Shown here: piece by piece, positions 1 to 5,617 of the stretch
Numbering within the stretch: the stretch's first letter is position 1
How the letters are laid out: each line of letters opens with the position of its first letter
Source of the DNA: Bacillota bacterium
GTDB taxonomy: Bacteria > Bacillota > Clostridia > Oscillospirales > Butyricicoccaceae
Assembly (NCBI GenBank): GCA_030705725.1
Contig: JAUZPW010000051.1
Span: forward strand, 1 to 8,375
Direction of reading: 5' to 3'
Length of the DNA: 8,375 nt
Notes under the pieces: generated by a model
Databases searched by the model: none
What the model was told of the DNA's origin: nothing
Seen by the model: the letters and a program-made list of their open reading frames with translations, nothing else
Position numbers and translations under genes: made by a program

Positions 1-9
1 AAGTGTATT

Positions 10-37
10 TTGCATGCGGCATTTTTATTTTTAAAAT
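10..37 (+). promoter_or_regulatory. possible weak promoter before the first surface-protein gene
   Basis: A TTGCAT (10-15) and a TAAAAT (32-37) lie 16 bases apart in AT-rich sequence, which would place transcription start near 44 and leave a very short leader before the ATG at 62. The match is poor in such AT-rich DNA, and the true promoter may lie upstream of the window. Confidence 0.22.
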
Positions 38-61
38 TTTTACATAATTTTGGTGCGAGGT

Positions 62-1039
62 ATGAAAAAGACAGCTTTAATTTTAATATTGATCCTGGCC
101 ATGGTAACATCGGTTATGGCGGGTACATTGGCGAGCTACACCACGACTATAAACGACGTCGCGTCCGGCAGCGTTATAGGAAAAGAATTCGTGTTTCTTG
201 AAGACGGCGAGGACAGCTTCAGGCACAACATTAAAATCGCTCCCACGGAAAAAGAGGAATGGGAGTTTACTGTTAAAAATTACAACGGAAGCATTATTAC
301 CGAAACCAATCTGTTTTACAAGCTTGAATTCGACGTCAGAGCATCAGACGGAAAGCACGCTATCGACCCTCTTACAGTCACAGTCAAGGATGAAGACGGC
401 GAAGTACTGAACAGCGTTACAGGCGTCGGCAAAATGACCGTTACAGGAGAATTTCCGCTTTCGGCGGACGGCCAGAAAAGCTCTTATACAGTCGAAATTT
501 ACTGGCCCAGCGACGATGAAATCGATATTAACTATGCCGGCAAGGATTTCGGAACGACCGTCAATGTTTCGGCCTTTGCTTCTCAGGTTCCTTTCGGCAG
601 CGGGGGAGATCCGCAGGATCCCGAAGATCCGGGCGAAAGCGATATCCAGGTCAAATATCAGGCCGGAGAGGCCTGGGGAGTTAACGGGCATTGGGACAAC
701 GCAAGCCAGCAGATGGTTTACGAATCGTATAAGCACAACTTCAAAGTTACGATAACGAACAATTCCGATGAAGCGATAAGCAATTGGGAAATCGAGTTTC
801 TGCTTAACGAAGCAGTCGAGAATTATTGGAACGCGGTTCAGGGTTCGGGACCTTCCGGAGGCTATAAATTCGAGCATCCCGCAAATTACAACCAGAATAT
901 CGGCGCGGGCGAAAGCGTATCATTCGGAGGAACGGCGGAAGGCTCGGGATCAAATCCGATTTCGTCGGTTAAGGTTAACGGGAAAGCGGCCGACACAGTA
1001 TGCGAATATAATGTCCCAACGTCCGTATTGGAAGATTGA
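62..1039 (+). CDS. secreted TasA-like surface protein with C-terminal cellulose-binding (CBM2-like) module
   Basis: This 325-residue protein is predicted to be exported. Residues 1-25 form a SipW-type signal peptide: two Lys, a hydrophobic core, then A20-G21-T22-L23, with cleavage likely just before Y26. Residues about 26-176 are a beta-rich domain that aligns along its whole length with the protein at 1918-2454, sharing YTTTI, KEF, KIAP, PLTVTVK, EFP and NYAG/SYAG blocks. A Pro/Asp/Gly linker (about 179-194) leads to a domain at 195-320 that resembles family-2 carbohydrate-binding modules: N241-W242-E-I-E-F, Y255-W256-N-A, N277-Q-N-I with G281, and S287-F-G-G. Such modules bind crystalline cellulose or related glycans. 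I chose the ATG at 62 because it lines up exactly with the paralogue's start; GAGG at 57-60 is only one base away, so translation initiation may be weak. TTG (50) and GTG (53) are in frame but have no ribosome binding site. The TasA/camelysin relationship is inferred from signal peptide and layout; the CBM assignment is firmer. Confidence 0.85.
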   Translation: MKKTALILILILAMVTSVMAGTLASYTTTINDVASGSVIGKEFVFLEDGEDSFRHNIKIAPTEKEEWEFTVKNYNGSIITETNLFYKLEFDVRASDGKHAIDPLTVTVKDEDGEVLNSVTGVGKMTVTGEFPLSADGQKSSYTVEIYWPSDDEIDINYAGKDFGTTVNVSAFASQVPFGSGGDPQDPEDPGESDIQVKYQAGEAWGVNGHWDNASQQMVYESYKHNFKVTITNNSDEAISNWEIEFLLNEAVENYWNAVQGSGPSGGYKFEHPANYNQNIGAGESVSFGGTAEGSGSNPISSVKVNGKAADTVCEYNVPTSVLED

Positions 1040-1082
1040 GCATCATACAATAAACTGAAATTTTCTGAAGGAGGGCCAAAGG

Positions 1083-1850
1083 GTGAAATACAAGATAGCC
1101 ACAGTCGCGTTTCTTATAGCGGCGTTAATGGTTTCCGTCACCGCCGGCACTCTTTCGTGTTTTTCCTCCGCTTCGGAAAGTGAAATAGGAATAACGCCGG
1201 ATTCTAAAAAAATAGAAAAGCGGTATGAAGAATATCAAAAAAGCCTGGTCGAGCAGCAATTAGCAGAACAGAAAGCGGCGGAGCAGCAAACAGCGGAGCA
1301 ACAGCCCGCGGAGCAACAGCCCGCAGAGCAACAGCCCGCAGAGCAACAGCCTGTGCTTAACTCTGATACGAATCCTAATCCTTCCGAGAACCTGGCACCC
1401 GACATGAGCAAAGCTCAGGAAAACGCGGACGTTATCGGAGATACGAACGTATCGGGAGACGGAAATGTTGCCAACGAAAAAGGCTTTGTCGTCATTACGG
1501 GAGACGTAAAACAGGAGAATAAGGACGCATCCCTAGATTTTGGCAAGGAGAAAGATAAGAACAAGGATTACATACTTTATTTTGAGCCGGGCTCGAAAAT
1601 ACAGTTTGCAGACGGTGAAACGGCCGATATGAGCGGCTTTTACACAATAAATTCAGGCAAAACGGATATTTTTGACAAATCCCTTTACGAAGAAACCAAG
1701 AACGGTTTGCAGCCTGCCGATGACAACGGCGAACTCAAGGTCTGCGAGGATATCGCGAAAACATGCGATAAGCGCGATATTCCGCTTGAAGTCACGGAGG
1801 GGACAAAATCCGGTACACAGGATAATGAGTCTGGAGGCGAGAATAAATAA
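1083..1850 (+). CDS. secreted, charged repeat protein with SipW-type signal peptide
   Basis: This 255-residue protein starts at GTG, with AAGGAGGG (1068-1075) seven bases upstream. Residues 1-26 repeat the signal-peptide pattern of its neighbours (core, then A21-G22-T23-L24), so it is probably a third client of the same signal peptidase. Residues 44-56 are charged and helix-prone and run into seven pentapeptides of the form E-Q-(Q/K)-x-(A/V) at 57-91. After an Asn/Pro-rich spacer, residues about 114-235 may form a small domain that contains a V-I-G-D, a V-V-I-T-G-D and two cysteines, C221 and C228. The tail is hydrophilic. I recognise no family. It sits between two TasA-like genes with no terminator on either side, so co-transcription is likely. 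Its place recalls TapA, the accessory fibre protein of the Bacillus subtilis tapA-sipW-tasA operon, but I see no sequence match, so that role is a guess. C26 follows T-L-S, which does not fit a lipobox. Confidence 0.8.
   Translation: MKYKIATVAFLIAALMVSVTAGTLSCFSSASESEIGITPDSKKIEKRYEEYQKSLVEQQLAEQKAAEQQTAEQQPAEQQPAEQQPAEQQPVLNSDTNPNPSENLAPDMSKAQENADVIGDTNVSGDGNVANEKGFVVITGDVKQENKDASLDFGKEKDKNKDYILYFEPGSKIQFADGETADMSGFYTINSGKTDIFDKSLYEETKNGLQPADDNGELKVCEDIAKTCDKRDIPLEVTEGTKSGTQDNESGGENK
1251..1355 (+). repeat. in-frame 15-base tandem repeat (seven units, E-Q-x-x-A/V)
   Basis: Seven 15-base units encode EQQLA, EQKAA, EQQTA, EQQPA, EQQPA, EQQPA and EQQPV. The units at 1311-1325 and 1326-1340 are identical, 1296-1310 differs by one base, and the outer units are more diverged, which suggests recent expansion in the middle. 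Unit length is a multiple of three, so copy changes would alter stalk length without a frameshift. Confidence 0.93.
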
Positions 1851-1901
1851 GGCTTCAGACTAAGTCCCGGCCGTGCAGCGCATGAAATATTAAAATATAT
1901 T

Positions 1902-1909
1902 AGGAGGAG
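1902..1909 (+). promoter_or_regulatory. strong ribosome binding site of the second TasA-like gene
   Basis: AGGAGGAG lies eight bases before the ATG at 1918. This is a near-ideal Shine-Dalgarno sequence and contrasts with the badly spaced GAGG in front of the first TasA-like gene, so this subunit is probably made in larger amounts. Confidence 0.85.
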
Positions 1910-1917
1910 ACATCAAA

Positions 1918-2454
1918 ATGAAAAAAGCACTTGTAGTATTCTCGCTCGTTCTTGTTATCGCGGTTTCCATCGTAGCCGGCACCCTTGCCATGTACACCAC
2001 GACAATAGACACTCTTGCCCAGGGCAGCGTTGTGGCAAAAGAATTTATTCTCCTCGAAGATGGATCGGATACATTTACAAATGACGTAAAAATAGCTCCC
2101 GCCGAAACGCAAAACTGGCAGTTTGCCGTTAAGAACTTCGACGGCGCTAAAATTACCGAAACCAAAATGAAACTTGACGTCACCATTAACCTCGCGGCTA
2201 TATCCGGCAAAAACGAAATCGCTCCGCTGACGGTTACGGTGAAAAATTCCAATGGAGATACCGTCGCCGCCTTGGATTCCACCCACAAAACCGTAACATT
2301 CCAGGACGAATTCCCGATTGCCGCAGCCGGGCAGTCGAAATCGTATACTGTCGCAGTCAACTGGCCGAGCAACAACGCCGTTGATTACTCCTACGCCGGC
2401 GCTAACTTTGGATCAGCCGTTACAGTATCTGTAACCGGCACTCAGGTTGCTTAA
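1918..2454 (+). CDS. TasA-like secreted surface/fibre subunit
   Basis: This 178-residue protein consists of a SipW-type signal peptide and one beta-rich domain. The peptide has M-K-K, a hydrophobic core and A20-G-T-L, with cleavage likely near M25/Y26. The domain (about 26-178) is a full-length paralogue of residues 26-176 of the first protein in the window but stops where that one begins its linker and cellulose-binding module. In Bacillus, TasA and camelysin-type proteins with this kind of leader are cleaved by SipW and form extracellular fibres; by analogy this could be the main fibre subunit. Supporting points are the strong ribosome binding site, its place as last gene before a strong terminator, and its simple one-domain form. 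No metalloprotease HExxH motif is present. It is unlikely to be a truncated copy of the first gene, because it has its own good start, a natural stop and substantial divergence. Fibre formation itself cannot be seen from sequence. Confidence 0.85.
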   Translation: MKKALVVFSLVLVIAVSIVAGTLAMYTTTIDTLAQGSVVAKEFILLEDGSDTFTNDVKIAPAETQNWQFAVKNFDGAKITETKMKLDVTINLAAISGKNEIAPLTVTVKNSNGDTVAALDSTHKTVTFQDEFPIAAAGQSKSYTVAVNWPSNNAVDYSYAGANFGSAVTVSVTGTQVA

Positions 2455-2469
2455 AATCACGTTTAAGGT

Positions 2470-2502
2470 AAAAGCTGTCCTTTTTGGACAGCTTTTATTT
2501 TT
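2470..2502 (+). terminator. intrinsic terminator of the surface-protein operon
   Basis: An 11-bp perfect stem (2470-2480 with 2486-2496), a five-T loop and a downstream T-rich run ATTTTT form a textbook Rho-independent terminator 15 bases after the stop codon at 2454. Its last bases overlap the -35 box of the next transcription unit. Confidence 0.93.
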
Positions 2503-2530
2503 GACAGGAACCGGAGGCCAACTATATAAT
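2501..2530 (+). promoter_or_regulatory. consensus sigma-A promoter of the signal peptidase operon
   Basis: A perfect TTGACA (2501-2506) and a perfect TATAAT (2525-2530) are separated by 18 bases. Transcription would start near 2537, about 26 bases before the ATG at 2563. The promoter lets the protease/membrane genes be expressed independently of the upstream structural genes. Confidence 0.85.
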
Positions 2531-2562
2531 AATTCAAAGAGCGGCTATGAAAGCGGTGTATT

Positions 2563-3084
2563 ATGCGCAAGGTCGAGTATACCACGGACGAACAGATTGA
2601 ACAGATGCGGGAGGAGCTTAGACAGGCTAAGCTCAAAAAAGGCATGCATATAGATATGCACCATGTACTCGTAATCGTCAGAAAAACAGTCAGCATGGTT
2701 TTATTTCTCGCCGTTGTTGCCGCTCTTACAACTACGCTGGTTTTTATTCAGCTTGCCAAAAGCAAGGGCCAGACGCCGGATATCCTGGGGTACCAGCTTT
2801 ATGTGATCCAGTCAGGAAGCATGTCGCCCACGCTTAAGGTTGGTGCTGTTATAATCTCGCATATTCCGGACGATAAAAGCGATTTGAAAGTCGACGATAT
2901 TGTGACGTTTAAAACTGAAAGCGGGGCTACCGTTACCCACAGGATCATTGAAACTGTAAAAAGTGCGGACGGTAAAATACGCTACCGCACAAAAGGAGAC
3001 AATCCCGTAAACTCAGCGGATCAGGAGCTTTTGGATCCCGACCGGGTAATTGCTGAATTTATAGCGAAGGTTCCTCTGACATAA
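2563..3084 (+). CDS. sipW: SipW-like (ER-type) signal peptidase I, short form
   Basis: This 173-residue membrane protease of family S26 should cleave signal peptides at the outer membrane face, most likely those of the three proteins encoded upstream. A charged cytoplasmic segment (1-40) is followed by one helix (about 43-63). Family motifs then appear in order: S84-G-S86-M-S-P-T with S86 as the nucleophile, V-G-A-V-I, V110-D-D-I-V-T-F, T125-H126-R-I-I with H126 as general base, and K144-G-D146-N-P with a nearby Asp (D153). Having His in place of Lys marks the ER-type/SipW subfamily. The protein ends at L172-T173, soon after the last motif, without the C-terminal membrane helix that many SipW-like enzymes have. 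The ribosome binding site before the ATG is poor (GAAAGCGG at 2549-2556), but no other in-frame start fits; M15 would only trim the cytoplasmic part. Its stop is 20 bases before the ABC-like gene, so the three genes probably form one operon. Confidence 0.92.
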   Translation: MRKVEYTTDEQIEQMREELRQAKLKKGMHIDMHHVLVIVRKTVSMVLFLAVVAALTTTLVFIQLAKSKGQTPDILGYQLYVIQSGSMSPTLKVGAVIISHIPDDKSDLKVDDIVTFKTESGATVTHRIIETVKSADGKIRYRTKGDNPVNSADQELLDPDRVIAEFIAKVPLT

Positions 3085-3104
3085 AAATAAAAAGGGGAAG
3101 GCTA

Positions 3105-4100
3105 ATGAAACGTCTGAAAGCTGCTGACCATGCAAAAACATATGAAAACGTCGTTTATATAGAAAATTTATCGTCAAACGAATACTTCCAGAAGAATGGA
3201 GAGGAAGCGGCACCCGTTCTGAGGGATATAAGTCTTTCGGTCAAGAAAGGGCAATGCTGGGGAATAAACGGGGATTCCCTTTTCAGTATCAAGATTCTGC
3301 TTGAAATCATTTCTAATATAAGGCCTTATAAAGACGGGAAATGCTCTCTTTTGGAAATGGGAATGATGCGCAGCAAGCGGGTTATTCTTCCGCATGTTTT
3401 TTATATCGGGAGCCCGGGAATGGTTTACAACAATATGAACGTGCTCGAGTTTCTGATGTTCGCGACCGCGAATTCAAAAACGGACAAGGTTCTTCAGCAG
3501 GAACAGATTTTTGAATCGCTTATAAATATCGGACTCAAGAAAATTTCCATGTCGCCTGTCCGTTCACTTACAAAGGAACAAAAAGCGGTTATAATACTGC
3601 TTACGGCGGCATATTCCTCAAGCGACTTTGCGGTTTTTAACCTGCCGGAATATTCCTTTGACGATGCACTGACAGGCGCTATGTCAAAAATCGCGAAGTT
3701 TATGAGCAAAAAAGGGAAAACTCTTCTCATCGGGACGCAGAGCCCGGACCTTATCGAGACTGTGTGCACCCATACCGCGTATATTGTCAACGGAGTTTCG
3801 GCGTATACGGGCACTGTCGGTGAGTTTAAGAAGAAATACGACAGAATCATGATGAAAATCAGCGATAAAAACGCCGCGGATCTGGCTAAGAAGCTTTGCA
3901 CAATGCTGCCGGAGTACGATTTTTCAGTAGACGAGGATATTATTACCGTAAGAAATTATTCGGAAGAGGAAGACAACGTCAGGCTTGTTTACGAAAAAAT
4001 AGCAGAAACGGGGTTTGCTCCCGAAAAGGTAAAGCTAAACCCTAAAAGGGTAAAATACGCTTGTGAGGAAATAAAAAGACAGTATGATTTACAAAAATAG
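3105..4100 (+). CDS. ABC ATPase-like protein with degenerate catalytic motifs (probable pseudo-ATPase)
   Basis: This 331-residue protein has the layout of an ABC transporter nucleotide-binding domain: the V-L-R-D-I-S-L-S-V-K-K-G lead-in (38-49), a P-loop region (56-64), N-V-L-E-F-L (112-117), a signature-like S154-L-T-K-E-Q159, a Walker-B-like strand (175-180), a switch strand (206-212), and a C-terminal extension (about 245-331) like that of drug/CcmA-type ATPases. The catalytic residues are missing. The P-loop reads G56-D-S-L-F-S-I-K63, without its later glycines and with Ile at the expected Lys position. The Q-loop Gln is absent around 101-105, Walker B reads F-A-V-F-N179-L180 instead of ending Asp-Glu, and the H-loop His is Q212. 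The reading frame is open and the flanks align well, so this is substitution rather than decay. GGGGAAGG (3094-3101) supports the ATG. It most likely serves as a non-hydrolysing partner or cytoplasmic regulator of the overlapping membrane protein; weak ATP binding cannot be excluded. Confidence 0.82.
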   Translation: MKRLKAADHAKTYENVVYIENLSSNEYFQKNGEEAAPVLRDISLSVKKGQCWGINGDSLFSIKILLEIISNIRPYKDGKCSLLEMGMMRSKRVILPHVFYIGSPGMVYNNMNVLEFLMFATANSKTDKVLQQEQIFESLINIGLKKISMSPVRSLTKEQKAVIILLTAAYSSSDFAVFNLPEYSFDDALTGAMSKIAKFMSKKGKTLLIGTQSPDLIETVCTHTAYIVNGVSAYTGTVGEFKKKYDRIMMKISDKNAADLAKKLCTMLPEYDFSVDEDIITVRNYSEEEDNVRLVYEKIAETGFAPEKVKLNPKRVKYACEEIKRQYDLQK

Positions 4101-5496
4101 CTATTTCAGAAAGGAACTAAGGCAGGCTTACATAGAAAACAAAATAAGTACCTCAAGAAAGCTTGCTTTTGCCCTTTTTCTGGGAATGCTAGCTTTTGCG
4201 GTGCATTTTGTATTGCAGAGCCTTTCCGAAAGCGTCTTATCCGACGCTATTCCGCAGGTGATGCAGCCCAGCTATTTTTCTACTGTTTCAATTTATGTTA
4301 CTATTTCATTTTTTATCAATATTCTCTATTTCATGATTTATTACGAATATCTCTCCTTTGCCGAAATAAGAAGGAACAGATGGTATCTGCTTGAAAAAAT
4401 GGGCTACATGCCTCTCAGAATGATTTTTTCAAAGCTGTTCGCCTATATTTTTTCGCTTATATCCATTTACAGCACAGGATTTGTTTTTACGATAATTCTG
4501 ACGGTTTTTCTTAAATATACTTTTGTTTACAAATATCTGCCGGCTCTTTTTATAAAGGGACTTATCGATCTCATCGTCGTTGGGATCGTATTTATGACCG
4601 CATCAATTTTTATTATGAACCCCGGCAACGCCAGGTACTTTATGCTTTTATTCACGGCGGCCACAGTAATAATCCGGTTTGCGACCGGTTATACGAGGCT
4701 TACCTCGGATCGGATACTGATGCAGGACGTCGGGAATATGTTCGACCTCGGCAAGACGGTTTATATCCCGATTTCCGCCGCTATTATACTCATCTGTTTT
4801 ATAATATGCGTTTATAAAGCAAGAAACGTGGCGAGGTTTTACAGCCTTCCGTCCGGCGCTTACAAGAAACTGGTTCCCGAGGACAGCGCCGTTATGATGA
4901 TGGACAGAAGCGGAAAACTTAGCCCGTTTGGAAAAGGCGAGATAAATCGCGGTAAAATTATTGAAGTCGTTACTTCGGTGCTTTTTGTGCTTTTTGTTTT
5001 ATCGGCGCTTGCCGTAAATATTTTTATCATTCTTATATCCACATCCCAGCCCGGAAGAGAGGTAACGATAAAAGGCGTTATTCCTTACATTTTCAAATCG
5101 GATACGATGGAACCCACGATAATGATCAACGACCTCGCTTATTTTAGGAGAGTAGACCAGACGGAAAGTATAAAAACCGGAGATATAATACTGTTTCAGG
5201 ACAAAAAAGTCGTTTATGTGGAGCGGGTACTTTCTCAGTCAGGCGGCGAGCTATCGGTGGATATAGATTTTTACCCGCCGTTAACACAGGTCGGTTCAAT
5301 GAAAAAGACCGTCGGCAGAAAATCGGTTTACGGCGTGTATACCCACAGCAACCGCTGGCTCGGCGCGCTTATACTGTTCGCGAACACGATTTTCGGAAGG
5401 CTCTTGTTCCTCCTTATACCGGCGTTTGTTTTGTTCTTCTACAAACCTATAATCAATTTCTTTGAGGAAAATAAAACATTTGAGGATGAAGAATAG
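4084..5496 (+). CDS. ABC-2-like permease fused to a degenerate S26 signal-peptidase domain
   Basis: This 470-residue membrane protein has two parts. Residues 1-250 contain about six hydrophobic segments (roughly 27-46, 66-88, 115-141, 157-178, 184-200 and 227-244) and an E94-I-R-R-N-R-W cytoplasmic stretch, as in ABC-2-type permeases. Residues about 290-456 have the plan of a signal peptidase. A helix (294-318) precedes S339-D-T341-M-E-P-T345, then I363-K-T-G-D-I-I-L-F, then V379-E380-R-V-L, then G411-R-K-S-V-Y-G-V-Y, and a final helix (about 426-453) with the G-R-L-L-F-L-L-I-P pattern typical of ER-type enzymes. The nucleophile Ser is replaced by Thr341 and the His by Glu380, and the K-G-D box is not recognisable, so it is probably inactive. 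The start overlaps the ABC-like gene by 17 bases, which suggests translational coupling and a physical complex. It could act as a client-binding or assembly factor beside the intact peptidase; this is inference. Confidence 0.83.
   Translation: MIYKNSYFRKELRQAYIENKISTSRKLAFALFLGMLAFAVHFVLQSLSESVLSDAIPQVMQPSYFSTVSIYVTISFFINILYFMIYYEYLSFAEIRRNRWYLLEKMGYMPLRMIFSKLFAYIFSLISIYSTGFVFTIILTVFLKYTFVYKYLPALFIKGLIDLIVVGIVFMTASIFIMNPGNARYFMLLFTAATVIIRFATGYTRLTSDRILMQDVGNMFDLGKTVYIPISAAIILICFIICVYKARNVARFYSLPSGAYKKLVPEDSAVMMMDRSGKLSPFGKGEINRGKIIEVVTSVLFVLFVLSALAVNIFIILISTSQPGREVTIKGVIPYIFKSDTMEPTIMINDLAYFRRVDQTESIKTGDIILFQDKKVVYVERVLSQSGGELSVDIDFYPPLTQVGSMKKTVGRKSVYGVYTHSNRWLGALILFANTIFGRLLFLLIPAFVLFFYKPIINFFEENKTFEDEE
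4951..5451 (+). other. pseudo-signal-peptidase (S26-like) domain, residues about 290-456
   Basis: This is the C-terminal domain of the permease fusion. The codon ACG at 5104-5106 (Thr341) occupies the catalytic Ser position and GAG at 5221-5223 (Glu380) the catalytic His position. Surrounding family residues such as M-E-P-T, G-D-I-I-L-F and R-V-L are kept, which shows that the fold is conserved while the active site is not. Confidence 0.78.
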
Positions 5497-5518
5497 CAGA
5501 ATATCGATATTTTTTAAT

Positions 5519-5548
5519 TTGTTCATAAAATTTTAACAAAAGTATGAT
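5519..5548 (+). promoter_or_regulatory. likely promoter of the flavodoxin gene
   Basis: TTGTTC (5519-5524) and TATGAT (5543-5548) are 18 bases apart in an AT-rich gap of 121 bases between the membrane-protein gene and the flavodoxin gene. Two mismatches in the -35 box and one in the -10 box leave this moderate. The rest of the gap shows only a short AT palindrome (5500-5511) followed by Ts, a possible weak terminator. Confidence 0.4.
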
Positions 5549-5617
5549 ATATTACGCATTAAAGTATCGTACAATAATCACAAATCCTGTTCCTTAGCCA
5601 TACTGGGAGTGAAAAAA

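Noticed and set aside
50..61. Upstream in-frame TTG/GTG starts for the first gene
   Set aside because: No ribosome binding site precedes them, and the M-K-K start at 62 aligns exactly with the paralogue.
344..877. 177-codon open frame on the minus strand inside the first gene
   Set aside because: It lies wholly within the well-supported + strand gene, has no clear ribosome binding site, and its translation shows no family features.
1149..1163. Possible lipobox at T-L-S-C26 in the repeat protein
   Set aside because: Position -3 is Thr and -2 is Leu, which does not fit the usual L-[AS]-[GA]-C pattern; the A-G-T-L motif better fits SipW-type cleavage.
1890..2375. 161- and 128-codon open frames on the minus strand opposite the second TasA-like gene
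   Set aside because: Both are shadows of a gene with a strong start site and clear paralogue; their translations show no recognisable domain.
1918..2454. Second TasA-like gene as a truncated copy of the first
   Set aside because: It has a better ribosome binding site, a complete domain, many diverged positions and its own terminator, so it is an independent gene.
3261..3300. Frameshift or sequencing error as the cause of the lost Walker A motif
   Set aside because: Flanking residues stay in register with the family on both sides, the spacing is normal, and three other motifs far away are also altered.
5500..5515. Hairpin with T-run after the permease gene
   Set aside because: The palindrome is only AT-rich with a very short stem, so it is too weak to call a terminator.
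5609..5617. GTG start for the flavodoxin gene
   Set aside because: It overlaps the GGGAG ribosome binding site that serves the ATG at 5618.
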